Shown: piece by piece, positions 8,923 to 19,992 of the stretch | Layout of the letters: the number at the start of each line of letters is the position of its first letter | Position numbering within the stretch: the first letter of the stretch is position 1 | Assembly (NCBI GenBank): GCA_963728965.1 | Contig: CAVSMH010000006.1 | Coordinates: 1,240,001 to 1,304,000, forward strand | Direction: 5' to 3' | DNA: 64,000 bases | DNA from: DASQZT01 sp963728965 | GTDB taxonomy: Bacteria > Acidobacteriota > Terriglobia > Bryobacterales > Bryobacteraceae | Notes under the pieces: model-generated | What the model was told of the DNA's origin: nothing | Databases searched by the model: none | Seen by the model: the letters and a program-made list of their open reading frames with translations, nothing else | Made by a program: the position numbers and the translations under genes

Positions 8923-10257
8923 CTACCCCGTTTGTTCGTGCGCCACTTTTTCAACGCGCACGCGAGCGATCCGGTTCCGTTCCATTTCCATCACCGTGTA
9001 CCGGCGGCCGGTGTATTCCACCGCCTGGCCCACGCGAGGGATTGCGCCCAGGCGGTAGAGCAGGAATCCGGCCAGAGTCTCGAAGCCGGCATCGGTGGGA
9101 ATTTCGATGCCGAACTCGCTTTCGAGATCGCGAATGCGGGTGGTGCCGTCGAGTTCCACATCGTCGGCCTCGGTCGGCCGGTGCGCCTTTTCGTCATGTT
9201 CGTCTTCGATGCGCCCAACCACCTGCTCTAGCACGTCTTCGACCGTCAGCATTCCCACGATGGTGCCGAACTCGTCCACCACCATGGCCATGTGCGAGCG
9301 CCCCTGGCGGAACTCCTCCAACATCTGCGAAAGGGGCTTGGTTTCCGGCACGACCAGGTGGGGACGAATGAGCCGGGACACGCGAAACGACCGGCTGGGC
9401 CGGCCGGTCCCGATGGCCAGCCGGCGCTCCTCCCATACCGGCAGCAGGTCCTTATAGTGCAGGATGCCGATGATCTTCTCGGGCCGGTTCTCGTATACCG
9501 GCAGGCGGGAGTGCTGGGCCTCGATCATGCGATGCAGCACCTGGTCGAGCGAGGCGTCGGCGGAAATCGAGACGATGTCGTTGCGCGGCACCATGATCTC
9601 GCGCACGGCGATGGAGCCCAAGTCCAGGACGCGGTGGATCATGTCCTCCTGGGACTCCGGCAGGTAACCCAGGCCGCGGCTGGAGCTAACGATGAGCTTC
9701 AACTCCTCCGACGAATGCCCGCCGTGGGCAGAGCCCTTCAATCGCAAAGCGCGAGTGAGCGCGCCCGCGGAACTCTCCAGCACCACCACAAACGGGAGTG
9801 AAATCCGGTAGAACACCAGCAAGGCAGGTGCCACCAGGGCCGCCAACCGGTCCGCCTTGGCCATGGCCAGGTTCTTGGGCACCACTTCTCCCAGTACCAC
9901 GTGCAGGTAGCTGATGATCAGAAACGAAAGTACCAGGCTTAGGCCGTGCAGCAGTTTTATGGTGGCGGACGTGGTGAGCGGATGAAAGACCGAGATCAGA
10001 ACCTGGTAGAGGGTGTCTTCGCCGGCCCAACCCAGGCCCAGGCTGGCAATCGTGACGCCAACCTGAGTCACCGAGAGGAGGCGGCCGGGATTGGAAAGGA
10101 GGTTGAGGGCCGCCTGGGCGCCCGCCGAGCCGGTCTCCGCCATCTGCCGCAGGCGCGAATGCCGAACCGACAGCAACGACACTTCCGCGCCGGCAAAGAA
10201 GGCGTTAACCGCAATGATCAGCCCGACCAGAAGAATACGATATGGCGAGAAGGTCAC
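8923..10257 (-). CDS. CNNM/CorC (hemolysin family) transporter-like protein
   Basis: 444-aa protein with a GTG start at 10257. Residues 1-190 form a DUF21 (CNNM) transmembrane module containing the LGEVVPKNLA motif. Two CBS domains follow (about 210-340), with the RSHMAMVVDEFGTIVGMLT type sequence, then a C-terminal CorC_HlyC domain (about 350-435). The family is linked to Mg2+/Co2+ transport or resistance; the old hemolysin label is misleading. It is the first gene of a minus-strand run with the AI-2E and HupE-like genes. A 349-bp non-coding region containing a hairpin lies upstream. Confidence 0.9.
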   Translation of the reverse strand: MTFSPYRILLVGLIIAVNAFFAGAEVSLLSVRHSRLRQMAETGSAGAQAALNLLSNPGRLLSVTQVGVTIASLGLGWAGEDTLYQVLISVFHPLTTSATIKLLHGLSLVLSFLIISYLHVVLGEVVPKNLAMAKADRLAALVAPALLVFYRISLPFVVVLESSAGALTRALRLKGSAHGGHSSEELKLIVSSSRGLGYLPESQEDMIHRVLDLGSIAVREIMVPRNDIVSISADASLDQVLHRMIEAQHSRLPVYENRPEKIIGILHYKDLLPVWEERRLAIGTGRPSRSFRVSRLIRPHLVVPETKPLSQMLEEFRQGRSHMAMVVDEFGTIVGMLTVEDVLEQVVGRIEDEHDEKAHRPTEADDVELDGTTRIRDLESEFGIEIPTDAGFETLAGFLLYRLGAIPRVGQAVEYTGRRYTVMEMERNRIARVRVEKVAHEQTG

Positions 10258-10606
10258 ATTTTCCGGTAAACTCCGCTCGAATTCATAACGAATGGGCCCG
10301 GCTGGCGTCTATACAGGTAACCAACTAACTCCGTTACGTAGGTGGGCGCGTTCCAACGTATCCCGGGAACGCGCCCATTTTTCTGTTGACCAATTGTAGT
10401 CCAAAAACATTTCGCCTACCAGACAAATTCGCCAGCCCGGCCGGCATCGTTACCGCACCTGCATTTCCCGCCTTCTTCCCGCCCTCTCCCACCCCGCGGC
10501 GTTCCGGTGTTGGCCTTGCGAAGTCGGCCTTTTTGCCGCGGAATAGGCGGATTAACCTCGCTGTTAACCACCCTTCGAACCGTTATCATTGGAATTAACG
10601 TACTCG
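10258..10606. other. Non-coding divergent gap with structured RNA-like element
   Basis: No convincing gene between the GTG of the CNNM/CorC gene and the ATG of the acylase gene. It holds a 5-bp hairpin (10317-10321 with 10333-10337), followed at once by a 12-bp perfect hairpin with a T-tract (separate entry). The rest is ordinary, somewhat lower-GC sequence that should carry the divergent promoters; I could not place them with confidence. Confidence 0.5.
10343..10384 (+). terminator. Rho-independent terminator-like hairpin
   Basis: A perfect 12-bp inverted repeat (10343-10354 with 10366-10377, arm TGGGCGCGTTCC) with an 11-nt loop is followed by TTTTTCT on the plus strand. It sits between two divergent genes, so it does not end either one. 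It therefore implies a short plus-strand transcript of its own, or an attenuator-like structure. Confidence 0.6.
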
Positions 10607-12835
<2,229 letters not shown>

Positions 12836-12878
12836 GCAGCCGGCGATGCGGCGGCAGCCCGCACCGGTGGCGCTTCGG

Positions 12879-13769
12879 CTAACGGCTGGTCTGCTCTTTG
12901 GGGGTGGACAGGTAGCCCACGATCATGTTCTTCTGCACCTGGTTCACGACGAGCTCGTACGGCTGCTTCGCCTTGCTGGTGTAGAACTGGACCGGCTCAT
13001 TGATATTTTTGTCCTTCTTCTCGGTGAGTTTATCGTCCGCCATCACATCCACGGTGTAGCGGTTCTTTTTCGGGTCGGTTTTCTTCAGGTGCAGCGTGAT
13101 ATCGCCCACGCGCTGCGGCTGCTTGGTCTTGCCGAGCTTGAACTCGAAATAATTCCGCTCGCCGAGCCTCCGCAAGGCCGCCAGTTCGTTGGCGTTGGTG
13201 GCGATCAGCCCGCTCTGTACGCCCATGTCGCCCCGCGCCGACTTCAATTCAGCGATGGTCTTCTGCAATTCCGCCTGCGTCTGCGAAACCTGGGTTTTGA
13301 CTCCACCCACGTCCGTCGACACATCCGCGATCTTGGCGTTGGCGGCGGCAGCCGTCTGCTTCACATCGCTGATCTCGGAACTTACCTGCTGCTGTACCTT
13401 CGCCTGCTCGACCTGAATCTGTTTGGCCAACTGCTCGGCCCGCGCCACGGCTTCCGTTTTGGCCTGGCTCGAGGAACTGCGAATCTGCGCGCGCGCGGCC
13501 TCCAACTCCTCCTTGAGGGTCTCCAGGTGGCGCGTCTGCGAAGCCTGGGTCACCGAAGAGGCGTCCCGCAAGTTGCTCAGCTCCTGTTGCAGCGACTCTT
13601 GCACCTTGGTGACATCGGTCCGCAGATGGTCGATCTGCATGTAGAGATAGACGTTCGCAGCTACCAGGGCGATCAGCGCGCCGGCCACCAGCGCAACCAT
13701 CAGGCCCGAGCGCGGGGGCGGCGGCTCCGCCTGCGTAAAGGTCGGTGTAGGACTCACGTTAGACAACAC
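12879..13769 (-). CDS. Membrane-anchored coiled-coil protein, unknown function
   Basis: 296-aa protein I cannot assign to a named family. A Pro-rich cytoplasmic N-terminus of about 20 residues is followed by one transmembrane helix (about 23-45). A long Gln/Ala/Glu/Lys-rich coiled coil covers about 48-190. A compact C-terminal domain (about 205-285) of beta-strand character is rich in Lys and Asp. The layout suggests a periplasmic spacer or scaffold protein. It lies alone on the minus strand, converging with the acylase gene and just upstream of the ribonuclease gene on the same strand. Confidence 0.65.
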   Translation of the reverse strand: MLSNVSPTPTFTQAEPPPPRSGLMVALVAGALIALVAANVYLYMQIDHLRTDVTKVQESLQQELSNLRDASSVTQASQTRHLETLKEELEAARAQIRSSSSQAKTEAVARAEQLAKQIQVEQAKVQQQVSSEISDVKQTAAAANAKIADVSTDVGGVKTQVSQTQAELQKTIAELKSARGDMGVQSGLIATNANELAALRRLGERNYFEFKLGKTKQPQRVGDITLHLKKTDPKKNRYTVDVMADDKLTEKKDKNINEPVQFYTSKAKQPYELVVNQVQKNMIVGYLSTPKEQTSR

Positions 13770-13809
13770 TCCTTCTGCTTCTCTTCAGTATAGATGGAAC
13801 CAGCGGCAG

Positions 13810-15231
13810 TTACGGTTTCGTTGGATTCAGCTCAAACGACTGTCCCGGCGCCGGAATTACCACATCGAGGTGGTGTTCGGAGGCGAGGAGCCGGGCGAGA
13901 TTCTGCGATTGGGTGGGCTCGCCGTGCACCAGGAACACCCTTGTGAGCGAGCCGGCCAGGGGCCGGATCCACTCCAAAAGCTCGCTGTAATCGGCATGCG
14001 CGCTGAGCTCGTCGAGGCTGGCAATTTCGGCGCGCACCCGCATCGGCTCACCGAAGATCCGCACCTCCTGCCACTTTTCGACCAGTTTGCGCCCCAGTGT
14101 GTCCTGCGCCTGAAATCCGGTAATCAGAACCGTGTTGCGGGGATCTTCGATGTTGTTCCGCAGGTGGTGCAGGATGCGTCCCTGCTCGGCCATGCCGGAG
14201 GCTGAAATCACCACGAAGGGTCCGTGCAGGTCGTTCAGCTTTTTGGACTCCGCGGCATCGCGGATGTAGCGCAGCCGTCCGAAACCGAACGGGTCCTCTC
14301 CGTGCAGCAGGTAGTCGCGGGTTTCCTCGTCGAAACATTCCGGGTGGTTGCGGTGCACGTCGGTCACGTTTACCGCCAGCGGGCTGTCCACGAAAATCGG
14401 AATACCCGGAATGCGGTTTTCGTTGGCAAGCTGGTGCAGCAGGAGCACCAGTTGCTGGGTGCGGCCGACCGCGAAAGAAGGCACGATGATCCGCCCGCCG
14501 CGCCGCGCCGCGCGGTTCACCACGTCCGCCAGCTTGTGAACCACGTGGCCGACATCCTTGTGCAGCCGGCCGCCATAAGTGCTTTCGAGAATCAGGTAGT
14601 CCGCCGGCGGCAGGGTCTCCGGGTCGCGAATGATGGGCAGGTTCGGCCGTCCCACATCGCCCGAGAATGCCAGCCGCACGCGCGCGCCGTCGTGGTGCTC
14701 GTGCAGCACCACCGCAGACGAACCCAAAATGTGTCCCGCATCGTACGCCACGTAGTTCAGCCCGTCGCAAACAAGTTGTGGCGAGTGATAGGGAACGGCC
14801 TGAAACAGCGGTAAGGTGCGCTCGGCGTCCTGCATCGTGTACAGCGGCTCGACGATTCCGTTTTCCATCCCCATGGCCTTGCGTTTGTCGCGCCGCTTAT
14901 TGAGGAACTCGGCGTCTTTTTCCTGAATATGCGCCGTATCGCGCAGCATCCAGTTGCACAAATCGACGGTGGCCGGCGTGGTGAAGATCGGCCCCTCGAA
15001 TCCATTGCGCACCAAAGTGGGCAGATTTCCGGAGTGATCGATGTGCGCGTGGGAGAGAATTACCGCGTCGATGGATGGGGCGGGGAAGGGAAGATGGCGG
15101 TTCTTCCGGTCGGTGTCCTTGCGGCGGCCCTGGTTGAGCCCACAGTCGAGGAGTATTCGCCGGCCGCCGCTTTCGACCAGGTGCATCGAGCCGGTCACGC
15201 CTCCCGCCGCACCCCAGAACGTGAGCTTCAT
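13810..15231 (-). CDS. Metallo-beta-lactamase fold, beta-CASP RNA-processing exonuclease family
   Basis: 473-aa protein. The MBL core has the zinc motif SHAHIDHSG (HxHxDH) near residue 55, followed by the ESTYG segment and a beta-CASP insertion. A C-terminal RMMBL-like part contains SAHAD and VHGEP. Bacterial members act as RNA endo/exonucleases of the CPSF73/YSH1 type. The start at 15231 is where family homology begins (MKLTFWGAAGGVTG). The open frame continues upstream through the tRNA-Ala gene, but that part is not protein-like and is excluded. Confidence 0.88.
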   Translation of the reverse strand: MKLTFWGAAGGVTGSMHLVESGGRRILLDCGLNQGRRKDTDRKNRHLPFPAPSIDAVILSHAHIDHSGNLPTLVRNGFEGPIFTTPATVDLCNWMLRDTAHIQEKDAEFLNKRRDKRKAMGMENGIVEPLYTMQDAERTLPLFQAVPYHSPQLVCDGLNYVAYDAGHILGSSAVVLHEHHDGARVRLAFSGDVGRPNLPIIRDPETLPPADYLILESTYGGRLHKDVGHVVHKLADVVNRAARRGGRIIVPSFAVGRTQQLVLLLHQLANENRIPGIPIFVDSPLAVNVTDVHRNHPECFDEETRDYLLHGEDPFGFGRLRYIRDAAESKKLNDLHGPFVVISASGMAEQGRILHHLRNNIEDPRNTVLITGFQAQDTLGRKLVEKWQEVRIFGEPMRVRAEIASLDELSAHADYSELLEWIRPLAGSLTRVFLVHGEPTQSQNLARLLASEHHLDVVIPAPGQSFELNPTKP

Positions 15232-15382
15232 CCACGGACTCCCAACCGGGCGATTCCCGAGCAGCCATGGTAACGCAAAACAGAAAGGTCCACCCTTGTT
15301 GTCATGAGAACGGAAACCACGCACCGCGAGCGACGCGCCCATGGCGGCGTTTTTGGCGTACAGTCCGGAAGAACGGATGGAA

Positions 15383-15458
15383 TGGTGGACGAGATGGGAT
15401 TCGAACCCACGACCCCGGCGTTGCGAACGCCGTGCTCTCCCAGCTGAGCTACTCGCCC
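15383..15458 (-). tRNA. tRNA-Ala(CGC)
   Basis: 76-nt cloverleaf on the minus strand. Acceptor stem GGGCGAG/CTCGTCC contains the alanine identity pair G3:U70. The anticodon arm CGGCG-TTCGCAA-CGCCG gives anticodon CGC (codon GCG). The T-arm carries the GTTCGAATC loop. Discriminator A and CCA are encoded. Codon GCG is frequent in this high-GC genome. Confidence 0.97.
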
Positions 15459-15657
15459 ACGGAGCTGACGGTAATTCCAATATACCAGAACGGCCAACCG
15501 CCGCCCTGGCGCAAGCGAGATGCGGCCAACGGCGCGGCCGCCACGTTGCCGGCCGGCCCCTGGTCGGAACAGGCCCGGTGACCGCGTCCCGCCGTCCGCA
15601 CCTTTCTTTTCTAAAAAGAAAAATCGGTCTGAAATCGCCTTTACCAAGAAATGGCCG

Positions 15658-15894
15658 CTACAAAGAGCTCTTCGGGGCACGGGCCTGCCGCCGGTCTGCC
15701 CAGTATTTCTTCATGCGCTCCGATACCTCGCGCCGCTCTTTGGAACTCATCGATTTTCGACCCCTGCGCTTGCCGCTCTTGGGTAACACCGGAATACCAC
15801 CGGCCGTCCGCTGTAACTCCTCCAGCGAAGCAATTACTCGCTCGAGTTTTTCTTTCTCGGCGTTTAGCTCCTGTATTGCTTTGTAGAGATCCAT
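15658..15894 (-). CDS. Small basic coiled-coil protein, unknown function
   Basis: 78 aa from the ATG at 15894; a GTG at 15930 would give 90 aa. An N-terminal helical, coiled-coil-prone region (MDLYKAIQELNAEKEKLERV) leads to a basic linker with GRKS and a C-terminal segment ending SERMKKYWADRR. The arrangement resembles small acidobacterial proteins of unknown role; the basic KRRGRK patch could bind nucleic acid. It is 90 bp downstream of tatC on the same strand. A weak AT-only hairpin (15603-15621) follows the stop. Confidence 0.6.
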   Translation of the reverse strand: MDLYKAIQELNAEKEKLERVIASLEELQRTAGGIPVLPKSGKRRGRKSMSSKERREVSERMKKYWADRRQARAPKSSL

Positions 15895-15984
15895 CGACGT
15901 CTCAGGTGAAAATCGATACCGTAAGGGCACGACCTCCCTGATGTTACATCGGTTCGACGATGGGTTTCTACATCTGAAATTGCA

Positions 15985-17016
15985 CTAACGAATCAGAAAT
16001 GGGAAGTGCGGTACTAGCTTGTATCCATACTTAGTTATAGCCAGGTATAGCACCGCCGATACTAGGAGTAGTACGACTACCGATACTGTAATCGTCTTCC
16101 GCCACGGGAACTTGCGGCCTTCTCTGCGCAGTACCACCAGGTAGCTTGCAAAGATACCTACGTAAAACAGCAGGCTCATCGGCGCGGCGAATAACATCAA
16201 ATTCACCACATCCGGAGTCGGCGTAACGATGGCGGCAATGATGAAGATCACCAGAATCGCATACCGGCTGTGCCGGAAAAGAAATGCCGGGCTGAGAATT
16301 CTAAGTAATGTCAAAAAGAAAATCAGAATCGGAAGCTCGAATACGATTCCCACACCGAGAATGACATTGACGAACAGGTTGAAATACTCGGTCATCGAGA
16401 CCATGGGCTTCACATAATTGCCCTTGCCGATGCTCAGCAGGAAAGTGAGGCCGTAGCGGAAGATGACGAAGTAGGCAAACACGCCTCCCAGTAGAAACAG
16501 ACCCGCCGAACATAGAATGAAAGGCGCAGCCCAGCGTCGCTCTCTTCGATAGAGTCCCGGTGCGATGAACGCCCACACTTGGTAGAAGATCCACGGCGCG
16601 CCTAAGAAAATGGCGCAGACGATGGGGAGTTTGAACCAGATGATGTTGAATTGCTCCATCGGTTCGATGGCGACCAGGGTCTCCTCATAGCCCAATGTCT
16701 TGAGGGCCTGCATGGCAGGCTGGACTACAAACGACCATAGCTGGCTGCTGAAACTCAGGCTCAGAACGAACGCGACGCCAACGCCCGCCAACGCCTTGAA
16801 CAGGCGTGAACGCAGTTCTTCCAGGTGCTCCACAAAGGACATGCGGAGCATGCTGTCTTCTTCGTCGTCGCCGCCGCCGCCGGAGGGGGGCGCGGGTGGG
16901 GCGGGCGGTCCGCCCCCACCCAGCTTTTGCCGGACCTTCTCGAGCGCCGTTATGCCAAAGGGCGCAGACCCGCTAACGGAAGCCTGAGCTTCCTTTTGCT
17001 CGTCGGATGAAGCCAT
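15985..17016 (-). CDS. tatC: Sec-independent protein translocase TatC
   Basis: 343-aa polytopic core subunit of the twin-arginine translocase, which exports folded proteins. After an extended Gly/Pro-rich, acidic N-terminus (about 65 aa), the TatC signature MSFVEHLEELRSRLF begins, followed by six transmembrane helices. Other family segments such as the FYQVWAFIAPGLYRRER stretch are present. Codon usage becomes clearly more AT-rich toward the 3' end (15985-16350). It starts 3 bp after the TatB-like gene, so the two form an operon. A dienelactone hydrolase with a twin-arginine signal is encoded about 6 kb away. Confidence 0.95.
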   Translation of the reverse strand: MASSDEQKEAQASVSGSAPFGITALEKVRQKLGGGGPPAPPAPPSGGGGDDEEDSMLRMSFVEHLEELRSRLFKALAGVGVAFVLSLSFSSQLWSFVVQPAMQALKTLGYEETLVAIEPMEQFNIIWFKLPIVCAIFLGAPWIFYQVWAFIAPGLYRRERRWAAPFILCSAGLFLLGGVFAYFVIFRYGLTFLLSIGKGNYVKPMVSMTEYFNLFVNVILGVGIVFELPILIFFLTLLRILSPAFLFRHSRYAILVIFIIAAIVTPTPDVVNLMLFAAPMSLLFYVGIFASYLVVLRREGRKFPWRKTITVSVVVLLLVSAVLYLAITKYGYKLVPHFPFLIR

Positions 17017-17019
17017 CGG

Positions 17020-17514
17020 TTACGCGTTATGTTCTGCCGTCGTAGGTTGCGGTTCCGTGTGCCCGTTCGTGGCGGCGACCTGTTCCGGTTCCCCGCCGTT
17101 CCCGTTTACAGCGGCCGTTTCGACGCCTTGGGCGACCGTGCCCTCCGGCGCGACGGCTGATGGTGATTCAGCGCCCTCAGTTGCGGATGCGCTTGCAGTG
17201 GATGGGTTGGCAGCAGTTGAGTCGTAAGTTTCCGTTCCATACGAACTGTCATAGTTCGTCTCGTACGACGAGTAGTCGTAGTTATACGTGTCGTACTGAT
17301 ACTGGTTCGTAATCTCTTTGAGCGACTGTGTTTCCTGCTCCAGGCTTTTCATTTCGCGGTCGAACGTAGCTTTGAGCTCGCTCGACGCGCGGCGGAATTC
17401 GGAGATCGCCTTCGCGACGGTCCGCCCCAGCTCCGGCAGTTTTTTGGGGCCGAAGAGGAGCAGGGCCAGGATGAAGATGAAAACCGTCTCCGGCCAGCCC
17501 AGGGTCCCGAACAT
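17020..17514 (-). CDS. TatA/TatB-like translocase subunit
   Basis: 164 aa. One N-terminal transmembrane helix (residues 4-20) with the FGPKKLPELGR hinge motif and an amphipathic helix with coiled-coil potential (to about 70) identify a TatA/B protein. The E/L pattern and position directly before tatC fit TatB better. The tail is unusual. Residues about 72-105 are dense in Tyr alternating with Asp, Asn, Ser and Thr. The remainder is a disordered Ala/Glu/Thr-rich segment. The window holds no separate TatA, so the protein may do both jobs or TatA lies elsewhere. Confidence 0.88.
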   Translation of the reverse strand: MFGTLGWPETVFIFILALLLFGPKKLPELGRTVAKAISEFRRASSELKATFDREMKSLEQETQSLKEITNQYQYDTYNYDYSSYETNYDSSYGTETYDSTAANPSTASASATEGAESPSAVAPEGTVAQGVETAAVNGNGGEPEQVAATNGHTEPQPTTAEHNA

Positions 17515-17575
17515 TAATCCTCCTCCCGTATGGGGGTTCTAGCTCATCATAACACGCAGCCGCAAGCCTCCCGTT

Positions 17576-18613
17576 TCAAGCGGCTTCGTCCGCAACCTTC
17601 ACCAGCAGCTTGCCTTGATTGCCTCCCTGGAACAGCCGGGCGAGCGCCGCCGGGGCGTTGCGCAGCCCCTCCACCAGGTCGATCCGGTACTTCAGTTTCC
17701 CCTCCTGCAGCCACGATACGATCTGGGTGGCAGCCTCCGGAAACCGGGCCGCGTAGTCCAATATGATGAACCCCTGCAGGCGCGCCCGCCGTACCAGCAG
17801 GTTCCCGAAATTCGCCGGTCCCGGCGCCCCCGCTCCGGCGTTGTATTGCGCGATCAGCCCGCACAGCACAATGCGCGCGCCCAGGCTGAGGTGGTCGAAC
17901 ACCGCTTCCATGATCGGCCCGCCGACGTTTTCAAAATCGATATCGATGCCGTCCGGACAATGATGCTTCAGACTGTCCTGCAGGTTTTCCTTCTTATAAT
18001 TGATGGCGGCATCGAATCCCAGTTCGCCCGTAATCCAGGCGCACTTTTCATCCGATCCGGCGATGCCCACCACCCGGCAGCCCGCGATCTTTCCCATCTG
18101 CCCGGCCAGCGATCCCACCGCTCCCGCCGCCGCCGAAACCACCAGCGTCTCGCCCGGCTTCGGTTTCGCGATATCCATCAGTCCGAAATACGCCGTGAAC
18201 CCGATGTGTCCCATGGCGCCGAAGTAGGCGGTCAGCGGCAGGCCCGGTATCCGCGGCAGCTTGTTCCACCCGGCGGCATCGCCCACGTAGTATTCCTGCC
18301 AGCCCCCCAGCCCCTGCACCAGATCGCCGGCCGCGAACGCCGGGTGCCGCGATTCCTCCACTACCCCCAACGTGATTCCCCGCATCACCGCGTGCAGAGG
18401 CAGCATGGGTAAATAGCTGTCCACCGGCTCCATCCATACCCGGTTGGTCGGATCGAGCGAGAGGTAAACGATGCGGACCCGCATCTGCCCCTCCTCCGGT
18501 CGCGGTGTCGCCTCCTCGGTCCACTCGAAATTCGATTCTTCCACGATTCCATGCGGACGCTCCTTGAGCCGCCACGCGCGATTTACCTCGGGGTTTGCCG
18601 ATGCGCTCGCCAT
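17576..18613 (-). CDS. NADP-dependent MDR oxidoreductase (prostaglandin reductase/CurA-like)
   Basis: 345-aa zinc-free medium-chain dehydrogenase/reductase. The nucleotide-binding motif AAAGAVGSLAGQ lies near residue 155. The GFDAAINYK segment is typical of alkenal/one oxidoreductases that reduce enone double bonds with NADPH. No Cys/His zinc ligands are seen. The ATG at 18613 is preceded by a GGAGG Shine-Dalgarno 6 bp upstream, favouring it over the GTG at 18622. It is cytoplasmic, probably in detoxification of reactive carbonyls. It lies 43 bp downstream of the ceramidase-like gene on the same strand. Confidence 0.88.
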   Translation of the reverse strand: MASASANPEVNRAWRLKERPHGIVEESNFEWTEEATPRPEEGQMRVRIVYLSLDPTNRVWMEPVDSYLPMLPLHAVMRGITLGVVEESRHPAFAAGDLVQGLGGWQEYYVGDAAGWNKLPRIPGLPLTAYFGAMGHIGFTAYFGLMDIAKPKPGETLVVSAAAGAVGSLAGQMGKIAGCRVVGIAGSDEKCAWITGELGFDAAINYKKENLQDSLKHHCPDGIDIDFENVGGPIMEAVFDHLSLGARIVLCGLIAQYNAGAGAPGPANFGNLLVRRARLQGFIILDYAARFPEAATQIVSWLQEGKLKYRIDLVEGLRNAPAALARLFQGGNQGKLLVKVADEAA

Positions 18614-18656
18614 TTCCTCCACTCCTTTTCGATCTCCTCAAATTGTACAGCGTGGA

Positions 18657-19940
18657 TTAACGGCGGATCGCCGTGAGCATCTTCAAGGCGTTTTCGACGA
18701 CTTGCCCCGCCGCCGCCTCGCCGTAGCCGCTGAGATCGACTTCATACCCTCGCTCCGCATACAGATGCGCCGGCGGCAGGTATCCCGAGCCGCCATTGCA
18801 GTTCGTCACCACGAAGGTGTGCGGGAACGGCGAGCCGGCCTTGATCGCCGTTCCGATCTCGACCAGCGCCTCCGAATCCAGGCACAGGAACGCCACATCG
18901 CCGACTGCCGCGGCGGTCATCTCGATGGATTTGGACCCCGCCGCCGCGCCGGCCGCGGGCGTTCCCGCCGCCTTCCCGGCGACCGTCAACGGTTCGCGCC
19001 GCGACCGGATCTCGCCGCCCGTTTTCGTCTCCGCCGCGCTCCGATACGCCCGGACCACTTCCTCCCCGAGCAGGGTTCCCATCAGCTCCGTTTCCGGAAT
19101 CCAGCCGGGCTCTTCGGAGAACCCCGGCAGCACGTACCAGGGGTCGATATCGCCCGATGCCCCCGCAAATGCCGGGCTCACCACGCCCGCTCCCAGGATC
19201 TTCTCGACAAACTGTTCGGCAATCCCGAAGAGATCTCCGCTGATCTGTTTGTTGGCGCTGCGCAGCGAGCGCGAGTGGCAGCCATAATCCCACAACGCCG
19301 CCACCGGCGCACCGTCGGGCTTGGCCACCTTGAGCACCAGCACCTCTCGATCCACCGGGCCATCCGGGTGGCGCCCCATCGTGACCTTCGCCTCGCCCGG
19401 CTTCACCTCACCGGGCGGCAGGGGAACCCGCCGGTTCACGGCAATCGGCGACGACCCGATGCCCACGCTCAGGCGCGCCGGCGCCGCCGCCTTCAGCGCC
19501 TTTCCCACTACTTCCACGAGCTTCGCCTTCAGCCCCTCGGTGTACGCGAAATTGTTGGGATGCGGGTAGGCGCGGTTCACGATCAGCATCGGGCCGCTAT
19601 GCGTATGAATGCCGCTCAGCAACAGCTCGTCGGGCTGAAGAGCGAACCTGGCGAACAGCTCCTTCCGGTAGATCGATACCGGCACGCCCTGAAAACCCGC
19701 CAGGTCGCACGAAACCAGCACCAGCTTCCTGGCTCCGTTGCGGAAGGCGACGGCACGCGCATACAGGCGGTCGTGCACGCCCACCGACATGCGCGTGTGC
19801 GGCTCCGAATAGCCTTCGAGCGCCACCGGCACCTCCGGCGTGATATCCACCCTGGCCGCCCCCACCAGCAGCTCGGCCCGCGCGATGTGCGCCGATAGCG
19901 CTACCAGCGCCGCCAGTTCGATCGTCCTCCACGGCTTCAT
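18657..19940 (-). CDS. Secreted neutral/alkaline ceramidase-like protein
   Basis: 427-aa protein with a signal peptide (about residues 1-22, ending ARA). It resembles the N-terminal domain of neutral/alkaline non-lysosomal ceramidases: VDITPE near the start, HTHSGP (zinc and active-site region), GCHSRSL, and a GASGDIDP motif. True ceramidases are longer (about 650 aa or more) and have a C-terminal immunoglobulin-like domain, which is absent here. Many bacterial proteins with only this domain have unknown substrates. Start at 19940 chosen for the signal peptide; a GTG at 19952 is possible. Confidence 0.8.
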   Translation of the reverse strand: MKPWRTIELAALVALSAHIARAELLVGAARVDITPEVPVALEGYSEPHTRMSVGVHDRLYARAVAFRNGARKLVLVSCDLAGFQGVPVSIYRKELFARFALQPDELLLSGIHTHSGPMLIVNRAYPHPNNFAYTEGLKAKLVEVVGKALKAAAPARLSVGIGSSPIAVNRRVPLPPGEVKPGEAKVTMGRHPDGPVDREVLVLKVAKPDGAPVAALWDYGCHSRSLRSANKQISGDLFGIAEQFVEKILGAGVVSPAFAGASGDIDPWYVLPGFSEEPGWIPETELMGTLLGEEVVRAYRSAAETKTGGEIRSRREPLTVAGKAAGTPAAGAAAGSKSIEMTAAAVGDVAFLCLDSEALVEIGTAIKAGSPFPHTFVVTNCNGGSGYLPPAHLYAERGYEVDLSGYGEAAAGQVVENALKMLTAIRR

Positions 19941-19992
19941 ACGAGAAGCCACATTCTAGCGTCTCGTGCCGCGGGCGGCCCGCCGGTGGCCG

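Noticed and set aside
8923..10257. Hemolysin
   Set aside because: The DUF21-CBS-CorC_HlyC layout is that of CNNM/CorC ion transport proteins; the hemolysin name is historical.
15232..15480. N-terminal extension of the beta-CASP ribonuclease frame through the tRNA gene
   Set aside because: The frame is open by chance; family homology starts at 15231 and the upstream part covers the minus-strand tRNA-Ala.
15603..15621. Terminator after the small basic protein gene
   Set aside because: An 8-bp hairpin of almost only A/T pairs with a 3-nt loop and no following T-tract on the minus strand; too weak to call.
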